From: Pasteurellaceae bacterium Macca
GTDB lineage: Bacteria > Pseudomonadota > Gammaproteobacteria > Enterobacterales > Pasteurellaceae
Direction of reading: 5' to 3'
DNA: 64,000 nucleotides
Assembly (NCBI GenBank): GCA_023101485.1
Contig: LVZB01000001.1
Location: 1,606,001-1,670,000 of the forward strand
Every line of letters begins with the position of its first letter. Position 1 is the stretch's first letter. The notes below the pieces were generated by a model that saw only the letters and a program-made list of their open reading frames with translations, searched no databases and was not told the DNA's origin. The position numbers and the translations under genes are program-made. Below, in pieces: positions 18,617 through 27,709 of this stretch.

Positions 18617-19343
18617 TAAGTGGGCTAACATTAAACACCGTAAAGCTGCGCAAGATGCACAACGGGGTAAAATTTTTACAAAACTCATTCGTGAATTAGT
18701 GACCGCCGCGAAATTGGGCGGTGGCGATGTGGGGACTAACCCACGTTTGCGGACAGCGGTAGATAAAGCGCTATCGAGCAATATGACACGGGATACCATT
18801 AACCGTGCGATTGAGCGAGGTGTTGGTGGTGGCGATGACACCAATATGGAAACCAAAATTTATGAAGGCTATGGTCCGGGTGGCACAGCCGTGATGGTAG
18901 AGTGCCTAAGCGATAATGCTAATCGTACGATCTCTCAAGTTCGCCCAAGTTTTACAAAGTGTGGGGGCAACCTTGGCACGGAAGGTTCTGTGGGCTATTT
19001 GTTTAGTAAGAAAGGGTTAATTCTTATCGCAAGTGGTGACGAAGATGCATTAACTGAAGCCGCTATTGATGCCGGTGCAGACGATATTCAACCCCAAGAA
19101 GATGGCTCGTTTGAGATCTATACCGCTTGGGAAGATCTCGGCGATGTTCGTGACGGCATTGAAAAAGCAGGCTTTAAAATTGAGAACGCAGAGGTAACGA
19201 TGATTCCATCTACGACTGTTGATCTCGATGCAGAAACCGCACCAAAATTACTCAAATTGATTGATATGCTAGAAGATTGTGATGATGTACAAAACGTTTA
19301 TCACAATGGTGAAATCAGTGATGAAGTGGCTGCGTTGTTGTAA
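18603..19343 (+). CDS. yebC: YebC/PmpR family regulatory protein
   Basis: YebC proteins (TACO1 family) bind DNA and ribosomes and have been linked to transcription control and relief of ribosome stalling. The 246 residues are full length: [18 protein letters not shown] is diagnostic, followed by [35 protein letters not shown] and the C-terminal [11 protein letters not shown]-type helix ([19 protein letters not shown]). The start overlaps nudB and an AAGAAGGAAGAGAAA ribosome site precedes it. Confidence 0.95.
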   Translation: MAGHSKWANIKHRKAAQDAQRGKIFTKLIRELVTAAKLGGGDVGTNPRLRTAVDKALSSNMTRDTINRAIERGVGGGDDTNMETKIYEGYGPGGTAVMVECLSDNANRTISQVRPSFTKCGGNLGTEGSVGYLFSKKGLILIASGDEDALTEAAIDAGADDIQPQEDGSFEIYTAWEDLGDVRDGIEKAGFKIENAEVTMIPSTTVDLDAETAPKLLKLIDMLEDCDDVQNVYHNGEISDEVAALL

Positions 19344-19386
19344 TTCGTCAGCTTAAATTTAACGTTAATAAATAAAGGAATTTCAA

Positions 19387-19824
19387 ATGAAATTTATCAA
19401 ACTTGTGCCAGCAATGGCGATGGCGACTTTACTTGTGGCTTGTGCAAAAACTTCAGCTCCTGAAGCACCAAAAGCACCTGTTGTTGAAGCACCAAAAGCG
19501 AGCGAAAAAACCGTCGTTTACCAATGCTTAAACAAAAAAGCCGTGACGGTCACTTACCAATTCTTAGGCGATGATGCACAATCTGCCAAAGTCATGTTAG
19601 GTAAAAAAGTAATTGGTGAATTAGCGCGTGATAAAAACAATGCCGATTTCACCGCATTCGCTTCTGAAAAACACACTTGGGGTACAGAAACCGGTTTAAC
19701 ACCTGCGAATGCAGAAGCAAAATCGGGTGCGAACTTAGTGATGAAGGGTAAAAAACACGACACTATTCTTGCGAAACTTTGTGAAGTGAACCCAAAAGCC
19801 ACTGAAAAAGCAAACCAAATGTAA
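19387..19824 (+). CDS. Small lipoprotein, possibly of the ACP/MliC lysozyme-inhibitor type
   Basis: The 145-residue protein has a lipoprotein signal with lipobox LLVAC at residues 15-19, then a Pro/Ala/Glu/Lys-rich linker (APEAPKAPVVEAPKAS). A compact domain follows with YQCLNKKAVTVTYQFLGDD and KHTWGTETGLTP, and two cysteines (in YQC and LCEV) that may form a disulfide. The layout recalls the adhesin-complex-protein / MliC-like lysozyme inhibitor proteins of Neisseria and Pasteurellaceae, but that is a tentative link. It sits between yebC and ruvC, which are usually adjacent, and is closed by its own hairpin. Confidence 0.7.
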   Translation: MKFIKLVPAMAMATLLVACAKTSAPEAPKAPVVEAPKASEKTVVYQCLNKKAVTVTYQFLGDDAQSAKVMLGKKVIGELARDKNNADFTAFASEKHTWGTETGLTPANAEAKSGANLVMKGKKHDTILAKLCEVNPKATEKANQM

Positions 19825-19829
19825 TAAAA

Positions 19830-19890
19830 CAAGCGGGCTAATTTTTGATGAATTTTGCAAAATGTTCTCAAAATTAGCCCGCTTGCTTTT
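19830..19890. terminator. Inverted repeat terminator with matched variant uptake arms
   Basis: CAAGCGGGCTAATTTT (19830-19845) is exactly complementary to AAAATTAGCCCGCTTG (19870-19885), followed by CTTTTT. Both arms carry the same change from the uptake core (GGGC for GGTC), so pairing is kept. Confidence 0.85.
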
Positions 19891-19908
19891 TGTTGTTTAA
19901 AGGAAACT

Positions 19909-20487
19909 ATGCCCATTATCTTAGGAATTGACCCCGGCTCTCGTGTCACGGGCTATGGTGTCATTCGTCAAACAGGGCGACAACTTGACTACCTCGGTAG
20001 CGGTGCAATTCGCACCCAAGTTGAAGACCTTCCCACCCGTTTAAAACGCATTTACGCCGGTGTGAGCGAAATCATCACCCAATTTCAGCCTGATATGTTT
20101 GCTATTGAGCAAGTGTTTATGGCAAAAAATGCCGATTCTGCCTTGAAATTAGGTCAAGCACGGGGAACGGCTATTGTCGCAGCCGTGAATCAAGATTTAC
20201 CCGTTTTTGAATATGCAGCACGTTTAGTGAAACAGACTGTCGTGGGAACAGGTTCAGCAGATAAAACCCAAGTGCAAGAGATGGTCACTCGCATTCTTAA
20301 GCTCTCCGCCCAGCCCCAAGCCGATGCGGCAGATGCCTTGGCGATTGCCATTACCCACGCCCATTCTATTCAGCACTCTTTGATGGTGGCAAAGCAGAGT
20401 AGCCAAGCCGTCAGTAGTGAAAAAGAACAGCTCCTTGCCTTGATGAAAACGCGTTATAGCCGTGGGCGTTTTCGTTTGAAAGGGTAA
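19909..20487 (+). CDS. ruvC: Crossover junction endodeoxyribonuclease RuvC
   Basis: RuvC cuts Holliday junctions during recombination. The start at ATG 19909 ([18 protein letters not shown]) follows AAAGGAAACT; an upstream in-frame ATG at 19855 lies in the preceding hairpin. The 192 residues show the catalytic acidic residues in GIDPGS, AIEQVF, and the C-terminal [12 protein letters not shown]. Length is normal apart from a short basic tail ([11 protein letters not shown]). ruvAB do not follow; htpX is convergent. Confidence 0.95.
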   Translation: MPIILGIDPGSRVTGYGVIRQTGRQLDYLGSGAIRTQVEDLPTRLKRIYAGVSEIITQFQPDMFAIEQVFMAKNADSALKLGQARGTAIVAAVNQDLPVFEYAARLVKQTVVGTGSADKTQVQEMVTRILKLSAQPQADAADALAIAITHAHSIQHSLMVAKQSSQAVSSEKEQLLALMKTRYSRGRFRLKG

Positions 20488-20500
20488 ACGTAGAAAAGAA

Positions 20501-20530
20501 AAAAAAGCTAATCATCAGATTAGCTTTTTT
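20501..20530. terminator. Bidirectional terminator between ruvC and htpX
   Basis: AAAAAAGCTAATC (20501-20513) pairs with GATTAGCTTTTTT (20518-20530). Both orientations have a T run, fitting the convergent genes. Confidence 0.93.
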
Positions 20531-20535
20531 TGTGA

Positions 20536-21387
20536 TTAGAGCTGGCGTAACGCTTCGATACGTTTTTCCAGTGGTGGATGGCTCATAAAGAGTGATTTTG
20601 CCTTACCGTTAATCATCAATGCAGCCATGGAGCTATTTTCCATTTCAGGCTCATGGACATGCTGTAAGCGTTGGAGGGCAGCGATCATTTTCTCTTTGCC
20701 GACTAAACTGGCTGAGCCTGCATCGGCACGGAATTCCCGATGACGAGAGAACCACATGGCAATCATGGTCGAGAAGATACCAAAAACAATTTCAAGCACG
20801 GTTGAAACTAAGAAATAAGTGCCGGAGTTGTGTTCTTCATTGCCATTATCATTGCGTTGTGAGGCGACAGCGGTGGCAATCATTCGAGAGAGGAAGATCA
20901 CAAAGGTATTGAGCACCCCTTGGAGTAAGGTCATTGTGACCATATCGCCGTTGGCAATGTGGGCGATTTCGTGCGCCACCACGGCTTCCGCTTCATCTTG
21001 GCTCATCGCATTGAGTAAGCCTGTACTAACCGCCACAAGGGAGTTATTTTTTGTTGCACCAGTGGCAAAGGCATTAACGTCTGTGGAGTGGTAAATGGCA
21101 ATCTCGGGCATTGGAATATGAGCTTGTTGAGATTGGCGTTTTACGGTGTCAAATAACCACTGTTCTGCTTGGGTGCGAGGGGTTTGAATAACCTCTGCGC
21201 CCACAGAGCGTAGCGCCATTGATTTTGATAAAAAGAGGGAAATCAATGAACCACTGAAACCAAATAGCACCGACATAATTAAAATACCAGGGGTGCTATT
21301 ACCCCCAATACCAGTGAGTTTGAGAATAAGACCGAGGACAATCATCGTGGCAAAGTTAGTGCCAAGAAAAAGGAGAATTCGCATCAT
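20536..21387 (-). CDS. htpX: Membrane protease HtpX
   Basis: HtpX is an inner-membrane zinc metallopeptidase (M48) that degrades misfolded membrane proteins and is usually induced by envelope stress. The 283-residue protein has two N-terminal membrane segments ([20 protein letters not shown] and [18 protein letters not shown]). The zinc motif [10 protein letters not shown] follows at about residues 140-149, then two more hydrophobic stretches, and the third ligand Glu in [11 protein letters not shown]. Length fits. Single gene; convergent with ruvC. Confidence 0.95.
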   Translation of the reverse strand: MMRILLFLGTNFATMIVLGLILKLTGIGGNSTPGILIMSVLFGFSGSLISLFLSKSMALRSVGAEVIQTPRTQAEQWLFDTVKRQSQQAHIPMPEIAIYHSTDVNAFATGATKNNSLVAVSTGLLNAMSQDEAEAVVAHEIAHIANGDMVTMTLLQGVLNTFVIFLSRMIATAVASQRNDNGNEEHNSGTYFLVSTVLEIVFGIFSTMIAMWFSRHREFRADAGSASLVGKEKMIAALQRLQHVHEPEMENSSMAALMINGKAKSLFMSHPPLEKRIEALRQL

Positions 21388-21453
21388 CGCTTGTGTTCCT
21401 TAATAAAATAAAGTGAAGGGCAGAAATAGGGGCAATTCTACCAAATTCAAGCC

Positions 21454-22533
21454 TTATTCCCACAAATTTAATTGTTTTAATGGCGTATTATGCTGGGATT
21501 TTTCAGGCAGTTGCACACTCAGACCAATTAAGCGAACTGATCGCCCTTGTCGCCGTTGCCAAATCTGTGTCAGCAAGTAGAGAAAATGCTCAAGGGTTAA
21601 GCCCTCCACAGTGCGTTCTAAGGTGGTTTGGGTGAAGTCGGCAAATTTGAGTTTAATGCTTAACTTTTTAAAGGCGTGAAGGGGAAGCGTTCCTGTGTTG
21701 GCAAGCCGTTGGGTAAGCTGTTGATATTGTTGATGAACAATGGCTTCGGCGTGGGCAAAATCATCAATATTATGGGGGAGGGTATTTTCCACGGCGAGGG
21801 ATTTCCGTGGGCGATTAGATTCCACCTCTCGGGGATCAATACCGTGGCTGAAATCCCATAAGCGTTGCCCGAATTTACCAAACTGTTGCATAAGCCAATA
21901 GGGATCAAGTCCATGAATATCGGCACAATAGTGCAAGCCGAGGCGTTGTAATTTTTCAGCGGTGACTTTGCCCACACCAGGGATTTTCTTTAAGGGTAAA
22001 TGTTGCAGAAAGGCTTTCACCTCTTCGGGGCGAATCACAAACAGTCCGTTAGGTTTATGTTGTTCGGAGGCGATCTTAGCGAGAAATTTCAGTGGGGCGA
22101 CCCCAGCCGATGCCGTAAGGTGTAACTCTTCCCAAATGGCTTGGCGAATTTCGCTAGCAATCCAAGTGGCAGAGCCGGAACAACAAGTGCAATCCGTCAC
22201 ATCTAAATAGGCTTCATCAAGGGAAAGGGGCTCAATGCGTTGCGTATAACGGCGAAAAATCCCATGGATCTGTGCGGAAACCGCTTTATACAAAGGCATA
22301 TTGACCGGCAACAGCACGAGGTTAGGGCAACGTTTTAGGGCTTGGCTAACGGGCATGGCACTGTGTAGCCCAAATTTTCGGGCTTCATAATTGCAGGTGC
22401 TTAATACCCCTCGTTGCGTTGAACCGCCAACGGCAACGGCTTTCCCCACAAGGGCAGGGTTTTCACGCATTTCCACGGCGGCATAAAAGCAGTCCATATC
22501 AATATGAATAATTTTTCGCACGGTTTCCATCAT
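21454..22533 (-). CDS. dinB: DNA polymerase IV DinB
   Basis: DinB is an error-prone Y-family polymerase for translesion synthesis. The 359 residues begin with KIIHIDMDCFYAAVEMREN, holding the first catalytic Asp, followed by the steric segment YEARKFGLHSAMP and the catalytic SLDEAYLDVT. The helix-hairpin-helix KIPGVGKVTAEKL lies near residue 180, and a little-finger domain ends the protein. Its C-terminus (SVQLPEKSQHNTPLKQLNLWE) resembles the beta-clamp-binding tails of DinB, with QLNLW at the end. No LexA box was recognised upstream. Confidence 0.94.
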   Translation of the reverse strand: MMETVRKIIHIDMDCFYAAVEMRENPALVGKAVAVGGSTQRGVLSTCNYEARKFGLHSAMPVSQALKRCPNLVLLPVNMPLYKAVSAQIHGIFRRYTQRIEPLSLDEAYLDVTDCTCCSGSATWIASEIRQAIWEELHLTASAGVAPLKFLAKIASEQHKPNGLFVIRPEEVKAFLQHLPLKKIPGVGKVTAEKLQRLGLHYCADIHGLDPYWLMQQFGKFGQRLWDFSHGIDPREVESNRPRKSLAVENTLPHNIDDFAHAEAIVHQQYQQLTQRLANTGTLPLHAFKKLSIKLKFADFTQTTLERTVEGLTLEHFLYLLTQIWQRRQGRSVRLIGLSVQLPEKSQHNTPLKQLNLWE

Positions 22534-22658
22534 CGTTACAAGCAGAGCAAAAAAGTCAGAAAAAATGACCGCTTGTAGTATAGTAAAAATCTGTATGTAA
22601 AACCAGTGTTTTGGTGGGGTGAGGGGTGGTAGAATTCCGCCCTCAATGAGGAGAAAAT

Positions 22659-23567
22659 ATGATTTATGGTTTAATGATTGCCTTCGTCCCCCTCTTTTGG
22701 GGGTATCTATTTCGGGTGAAAAATACCACCTATATGGCGTGGATTAACCGCTTAACGCTGTTATGCCTATACCTGATTTTATTGATTATGGGCATTTCCC
22801 TTGGGCAATTAGATGAATTAACCACGAAACTTCCCCAGATTGCCTCCGTGGCTTTTGGGCTGAGTGTGATTTTGCATTTGTGTAATATTGTGGCGATGGG
22901 GCTATTTGATCGCTGTTATCCTCTTGTCTTACCTCAACATCATCAAGATGAATTGCCCTCCCGTTGGAAGGTACTGTTAGAATCAGTACAGCTCTGTTTT
23001 ATGGTGTTATTGGGGGGCGTTATTGGCTTTTTGAGTAAAGGCGTGGTGGATTTCCCGCTCCATTCCAGTACCTATGTGCTAGTTGTGATGATTTTTTGTG
23101 TGGGGATTCAGCTTCGCAGTAGTGGTATTCCGTTAAAATCCGTCTTTTTAAATCGGCGAGGAATCTATACGGCGGTAATTTTTATCCTCAGTGGCTTAGT
23201 CGGAGGCGTCATTGCGTCATTTTGTTTAGATCTACCGTTGGCAAATGCCCTTGCGCTTGCCTCGGGCTTTGGTTGGTACTCCCTTTCAAGTGTGCTGATT
23301 AACGATGCTTGGGGAGCAGTTTATGGCAGTATTGCGTTTTTTAATGACCTCTCTCGGGAGATTTTTTGCCTCTTTGCGATTCCCTTTTTTATGAGAAGAT
23401 TCCCTTCCACTGCCGTAGGGCTTGGCGGAGCGACTTCCCTTGATGCAACTTTGCCGATTATCCAAAAATCAGGAGGAATTCACATTGTGCCTGTGGCGAT
23501 AAGTTTTGGTTTTATCATCAACCTTGTTGTGCCGATTTTCTTGGCGATATTTATTGGCTTGGCATAA
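22659..23567 (+). CDS. lysO: Lysine exporter LysO family protein
   Basis: LysO (YbjE, DUF340) is an inner-membrane exporter of L-lysine. The 302-residue protein is almost entirely hydrophobic with about eight membrane segments. Family hallmarks are LILLIMGISLGQLDEL, the central FCVGIQLRSSGI, SGFGWYSLSSVLI and the C-terminal GLGGATSLDATLPIIQKSGG. Length matches E. coli LysO (299). It is a single gene, preceded by AATGAGGAGAAAAT and closed by a strong palindromic terminator. Confidence 0.88.
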   Translation: MIYGLMIAFVPLFWGYLFRVKNTTYMAWINRLTLLCLYLILLIMGISLGQLDELTTKLPQIASVAFGLSVILHLCNIVAMGLFDRCYPLVLPQHHQDELPSRWKVLLESVQLCFMVLLGGVIGFLSKGVVDFPLHSSTYVLVVMIFCVGIQLRSSGIPLKSVFLNRRGIYTAVIFILSGLVGGVIASFCLDLPLANALALASGFGWYSLSSVLINDAWGAVYGSIAFFNDLSREIFCLFAIPFFMRRFPSTAVGLGGATSLDATLPIIQKSGGIHIVPVAISFGFIINLVVPIFLAIFIGLA

Positions 23568-23595
23568 AGCCCAACGGCTTCGTGTAATTAAGTCT

Positions 23596-23619
23596 AAAAG
23601 GGGGAATATTCCCCCTTTT
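23596..23619. terminator. Bidirectional terminator between lysO and the MBL-fold gene
   Basis: AAAAGGGGGAAT (23596-23607) and ATTCCCCCTTTT (23608-23619) form a perfect 24-bp palindrome between convergent genes. Confidence 0.9.
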
Positions 23620-23637
23620 GTGCATTTGGCGATTAAC

Positions 23638-24495
23638 TTACCACTGCATTTCCCCTTTATTTACCTTAGCGCCCATTTCAAGGGTGCCTTTCTCGGCAAG
23701 TTTTGGGTAGTGTTTTAACATTTTAGCGATCACTTCCTCACTCTTTTGGCTACTGTCTAGTGCTTTTTCATACTGTTTAAGATAATCCAAGGTAAATTGA
23801 ATTTGCTTTGGTGAGTGGCTCTCACTGCCGATAAAATGCCCTGCAATCACTTTATTTGGCTTTAATGCTTGCATTTCGGTAAGCTGTTTTTGCCACGCTA
23901 AACGGGAGGCTTTGCTCTGGCTATCGGCGGTCCAAACGTGCATGCCACCATACACACTCACATTACCTGTAATGGTTTTGAGAGAAGGAATCCAGACATA
24001 AGGGCGGTTGGCAAGTTCGCCTTCTGCACCTCGAATTTCAATTTTTTCCCCATCAACGGTTAAAGTTGTGGTGGTTAAAGGGGTGGGTAAGATCGGGTTT
24101 TTAGGGGCATTTTCGCCTAATTGTGGTGCCCAAACGGCGAGTTTATTTGGCAGTTTATGTTGAATTTCCGCTAATACTGCCGGTGTTGCCACTACTTTGG
24201 CTTCTGGGAAGATCGCCTTTAAGGTTTCTGCGCCAAAGTAATAATCGGGATCGGCTTGGCTAATTAAGATTGTGGTTAATTTTTTACCACTGTCGAGGAC
24301 ATTCGCCGCAATGTGTAGGGCGTCAGCACGGGTAAAGCCTGTGTCAATGACCATTGCTTCGTGCTTACCGGTAATGAGTGTGCTTGTTACGGCAAAAGAC
24401 TCTGGCTTTGCGTGAAATACTTGTAAATGTAATTCGCCGTGGGCAACGCCAGAAAGGGCTAATCCGAGTGTGAGGAGTGAGGTTTTCATTTTCAT
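23638..24495 (-). CDS. Secreted MBL-fold protein with degenerate metal site
   Basis: The 285-residue protein has a Sec signal (KTSLLTLGLALSGVAHG, cleavage near residue 20) and the metallo-beta-lactamase fold order: EAMVIDTGFT, TTILISQADPDYYFG, KTITGNVSVYGGMHVW and VIAGHFIG. The usual HxHxDH motif is here QxDxDY (Gln80, Asp82, Asp84, Tyr85), and the usual TGD is TGN, so most zinc ligands are missing; Asp84 and the late His remain. It is probably periplasmic. It may be catalytically different or a binding protein; no function is assigned. A LysR-type regulator is divergently encoded next to it and may control it. Confidence 0.8.
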   Translation of the reverse strand: MKMKTSLLTLGLALSGVAHGELHLQVFHAKPESFAVTSTLITGKHEAMVIDTGFTRADALHIAANVLDSGKKLTTILISQADPDYYFGAETLKAIFPEAKVVATPAVLAEIQHKLPNKLAVWAPQLGENAPKNPILPTPLTTTTLTVDGEKIEIRGAEGELANRPYVWIPSLKTITGNVSVYGGMHVWTADSQSKASRLAWQKQLTEMQALKPNKVIAGHFIGSESHSPKQIQFTLDYLKQYEKALDSSQKSEEVIAKMLKHYPKLAEKGTLEMGAKVNKGEMQW

Positions 24496-24636
24496 AAATG
24501 GCTTCCTTAAAGCAAAAAAAGAGAAAAAAACGACCGCTTGCGATCAGAGAGTTGGCATTATAGTGAAACAATTTTTAGGATAAAGTGCTAAACTTGCACA
24601 TCATTATTTCTTATATTGAAACAAAAGGGAGGGTAA

Positions 24637-25524
24637 ATGGATCGTCTAACTGCGATGAAAGTCTTTTTAAATGTAGCACAACGGGGCAGTTTTTCCGCCA
24701 CGGCAGAGCATCTCGGGCTTTCTCGCCCAATGGTGACACGCTATATCGCATTATTGGAAGAGTGGCTTAATGCACGGCTTTTCCACCGCACAACACGTTA
24801 CGTTACCCTGACCCATGCGGGGGAGCAAGCGGTGCATTTTTGTGAAAAAATGGTACATCTTGCACAAGAGATGGAGCAGGAAACCGCCAGTGAAAATGAA
24901 TTAAAGGGCACAATTCGGCTGACTTCAAGCACCTCTTTTGGCTCAAGCCATTTGGTGTCTGCTTTGAACCGTTTTCAGCAGAAGCACCCAAAACTTGCCC
25001 TACAACTCTATTTGCGTGAAGAAACGTTGAATTTAGTGGAGGAGCGGATTGATCTTGCCATTCGATTAAGTGCTTCCCCCGATGAAAACCTCCTCGCTCG
25101 CCCCCTTGCACCTTGCCATTCTGCCCTCGTGGCAAGCCCATCATACCTTGCCAAATTTGGTTTGCCTGAACAGCCTTGGGAGCTTACTCAGCACCGCTGT
25201 TTAGCCCATTCTCACTTAAATGCGCAGAAATGGCGATTAAGCCGAGGGGAGGAGGTCATTGGTTTAGAATTGCCTGCAGTCTTTAGTTCCAACAGTGCCG
25301 AAGCCTTATTTAATATGGCATTAGAGGGGGGAGGAATTGGAATGTTACCTCGCTATTTAGTGAATTCCGCCCTTGAAAAAGGGCTATTGGTACAGGTGCT
25401 TAGCGAGTGGCAACCTCCGCAATTAACCGTCTATGCCCTTTATACCTCTCGCCAAAAACAGCCCCATTCGGTTAGGCGATTGTTGGATTTTTTAGTTGAA
25501 GAGTTTGCTCATCAGCCGTGGTAG
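24637..25524 (+). CDS. LysR-family transcriptional regulator
   Basis: The 295 residues form a standard LysR regulator: N-terminal winged helix-turn-helix (MDRLTAMKVFLNVAQRGSFS, then LGLSRPMVTRYIALLEEWL), a linker helix and an inducer-binding domain (GTIRLTSSTSFGSSHLV, IDLAIRLS, GGGIGMLPRYLV). It resembles the DmlR/AaeR-like group acting as single-gene regulators. It is divergent from the MBL-fold gene with 141 bases between, the arrangement in which LysR proteins commonly control the neighbour. It ends only seven bases from the convergent ogt. The ligand is unknown. Confidence 0.88.
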   Translation: MDRLTAMKVFLNVAQRGSFSATAEHLGLSRPMVTRYIALLEEWLNARLFHRTTRYVTLTHAGEQAVHFCEKMVHLAQEMEQETASENELKGTIRLTSSTSFGSSHLVSALNRFQQKHPKLALQLYLREETLNLVEERIDLAIRLSASPDENLLARPLAPCHSALVASPSYLAKFGLPEQPWELTQHRCLAHSHLNAQKWRLSRGEEVIGLELPAVFSSNSAEALFNMALEGGGIGMLPRYLVNSALEKGLLVQVLSEWQPPQLTVYALYTSRQKQPHSVRRLLDFLVEEFAHQPW

Positions 25525-25531
25525 CTTGCTT

Positions 25532-26098
25532 TTAAGCACCTTTCCAATGTTTGAGTTTTAAGCCGACAAATTCGACTCCTTTATCTTTGTAAGGGATATT
25601 TTCAAGTTGCAGTAAATAGCGTTTAGCGGGTAAGCCACCGCCAAAGCCCGTGAGGGTGTGATCTTTGCCGAGTACGCGGTGGCAAGGAATAAGAATGGAA
25701 ATCGGGTTTCGCCCCACCGCACCGCCTACCGCGCGTACGGCTTTGGGATTATTGAGGCGTTGAGCGATGTCGCTATAATGGTTGATTTCTCCATAGTGAA
25801 TGGTTCGCAGTTGTTGCCAAACGGCTTGTTGAAAAGGCGTGCCTTGTGGGGCGAGGAAATCAAGGTGAGAGAAATCGAGTTTCTCCCCCGCAAAGTAGCG
25901 GTCTAAAATCGCCGTGGTTTTGGCAAAAATGGTGGCAATTTTAGGATTTTGGGGGGCAGAATTGAAGGCATGGAAACGGCGAAGGTCAACGCCTTGGGCT
26001 TGTTGTTCAAATTCTAAGAGAAGTAAGCCTTGCTCATTGGCAATCATCAGTAAATCGCCGAGAGGAGAGGGGTAAAAGTCGTAGTAGCTTGAAGTCAT
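25532..26098 (-). CDS. ogt: Methylated-DNA-protein-cysteine methyltransferase
   Basis: The enzyme removes methyl groups from O6-methylguanine in DNA in a suicide reaction. The 188 residues carry the active-site PCHRVLG, with the acceptor Cys in IPCHRV, preceded by NPKAVRAVGGAVGRNP and followed by LTGFGGGLPAKRYLL. The N-terminal domain is of Ogt rather than Ada type. A little longer than E. coli Ogt (171) by a C-terminal tail. It is convergent with the LysR gene and lies downstream of fadL on the same strand, separated by a terminator. Confidence 0.92.
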   Translation of the reverse strand: MTSSYYDFYPSPLGDLLMIANEQGLLLLEFEQQAQGVDLRRFHAFNSAPQNPKIATIFAKTTAILDRYFAGEKLDFSHLDFLAPQGTPFQQAVWQQLRTIHYGEINHYSDIAQRLNNPKAVRAVGGAVGRNPISILIPCHRVLGKDHTLTGFGGGLPAKRYLLQLENIPYKDKGVEFVGLKLKHWKGA

Positions 26099-26120
26099 TT
26101 TCTGTTTATCTCACAAAAAG

Positions 26121-26155
26121 AAAAGGCGTGTAAGCCCGAAGTTTACACGCCTTTT
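26121..26155. terminator. Terminator after fadL
   Basis: AAAAGGCGTGTAA (26121-26133) is complementary to TTTACACGCCTTTT (26142-26155) apart from the loop. It separates fadL from ogt, both on the minus strand. Confidence 0.88.
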
Positions 26156-26180
26156 ATCGAAATTCAACTGAGGTTGAATA

Positions 26181-27536
26181 TTAGAATGAATAGTTCACGT
26201 TTAAACCATAGAGGCTTGCGCTCGCTTTTGTATCAAATGAAGCGCTTCCTTCTTTAAAGTGACGTTTTTTGCCTTTTAAGTAAGCATAAGCTACATCGGC
26301 AGAGAGGTTTGGCGTGAAGCGGTAAGTTGCACCCACGGCATACCACATACGGTCAGTATCTGGGATAGAGATAGATGGGTGTTTTTTGCTGGCATTTTGG
26401 TCGTATGCCACACCAGTGCGTAAGGTTAAGGCTTCATTTAAGTCGTAGTTGAAGCCAAGGGAATAACGTGATGAATTGCTGAAACTTTCCTCTTTATGGA
26501 ATAACACATTACCTTGTTCGGAATACGCGGTTAAACTTTTTAAGCGTTTCCATTCGGTGTATTTCCAGCTGTATTGCATCGAGAGTTTATCGGTGAGTTT
26601 ATGCCAACCAGATAATTCCCAATAAGCTGGGAGGTTTAACGTTAAACGGCCGCTCACATCTTGCCCACCTGTTGCTTGAGTAATCGGCAAGCTAATACCC
26701 GTTGCGCCTAATTGTGTTAATAATGCGTTATAAGCGGTTGGGAAACCATTGCGATAGTCACCTTTAAATTTCACATTTACTGCAGAGTGGTAAGCTAAAC
26801 CCCAACGGTTATTTTCATTTAAATCGTAGCTAATACCTGCATTCCAACCAAAGGACCATTCATCCCCTTTAATACGAGAAACTTCAAGATTTCTAGGCAA
26901 TTGACCTAATTGTTGTGCAATTGCAGCTAAACGTTGATTATTTGTTGCCGCAGCGAATTGTCCTAAGCGTTGTTGAAGAGCTAAACCACCAATACCAAGA
27001 TGGCGAGCAACTTCGGCTTTTGAATAAATCGCATTTAAACCAGCTCCGACACTGAAACCTGACCCAACGTCATAAGCACCGCTGAGATTTAAGTTGATTG
27101 CAGTAAGCTCTGTTCTACCACCATAAACACCTGCTTCAAAATTGTCGTTATATTCTGATTTTAAACCGTAATTTACGTTCATACCGCCACCAAGTGCAAA
27201 GCGGTCTGTAATCGGTGCTACGATATAGAGGTTCGGTACGACAGCAGTTGGAATAACATTTTTTTGAGAAGCTGGACGACCTAAAAATTGACCGTTTACA
27301 TCCACATTGGTATCAACAAGAATTCCCCCAGCTGAAATTTGTGTTGTGCGGAATTTGGTTATTAATGCAGGGTTTGTTGCTACTACAGAGGCATTTTCTG
27401 CAACCGCTGCATTACCCGCATAAGCTGTGCCTAATCCAGAGGTAGAAACTTCTGCAAGCTGAAATGCTGCGGCTTGAGCCCCTGCTGCTGTAAAAGTCAC
27501 TAGCGAAGCCAGTAAGGTTTGAGTAAATTTTGTCAT
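26181..27536 (-). CDS. fadL: FadL/OmpP1-family outer membrane transporter
   Basis: FadL proteins are 14-strand outer membrane barrels that admit long-chain fatty acids and other hydrophobic molecules. The 451 residues begin with a signal (LLASLVTFTAAGAQA) and the FadL hatch sequence AAFQLAEVSTSGLGTAYAG, NASVVATNPALIT. Alternating beta strands fill the rest, ending in the outer-membrane signature GLNVNYSF with terminal Phe. The counterpart in H. influenzae is OmpP1. yfcZ is divergent upstream, the same neighbourhood as in E. coli, where yfcZ and fadL are adjacent. Confidence 0.92.
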   Translation of the reverse strand: MTKFTQTLLASLVTFTAAGAQAAAFQLAEVSTSGLGTAYAGNAAVAENASVVATNPALITKFRTTQISAGGILVDTNVDVNGQFLGRPASQKNVIPTAVVPNLYIVAPITDRFALGGGMNVNYGLKSEYNDNFEAGVYGGRTELTAINLNLSGAYDVGSGFSVGAGLNAIYSKAEVARHLGIGGLALQQRLGQFAAATNNQRLAAIAQQLGQLPRNLEVSRIKGDEWSFGWNAGISYDLNENNRWGLAYHSAVNVKFKGDYRNGFPTAYNALLTQLGATGISLPITQATGGQDVSGRLTLNLPAYWELSGWHKLTDKLSMQYSWKYTEWKRLKSLTAYSEQGNVLFHKEESFSNSSRYSLGFNYDLNEALTLRTGVAYDQNASKKHPSISIPDTDRMWYAVGATYRFTPNLSADVAYAYLKGKKRHFKEGSASFDTKASASLYGLNVNYSF

Positions 27537-27709
27537 AGGTAATCCTTTTAAAACGTCAATTTATGTGAAGTTAAATAAAACGGCGAAATTGTACGGAGCG
27601 ATTGTAGCTGTCGCAATGAAAATTCAAGTGTTCCGACCAGTTAGCTTGGCAGTTTTAATGATTAGGAGTACAATATCGCCTCAATTTTTATTAGAAATTA
27701 AGGCAAGCT

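Noticed and set aside
22569-22658. Lysine riboswitch before lysO
   Set aside because: The gap is short and shows only an uptake-like core and promoter-like bases, without the conserved lysine-aptamer features.
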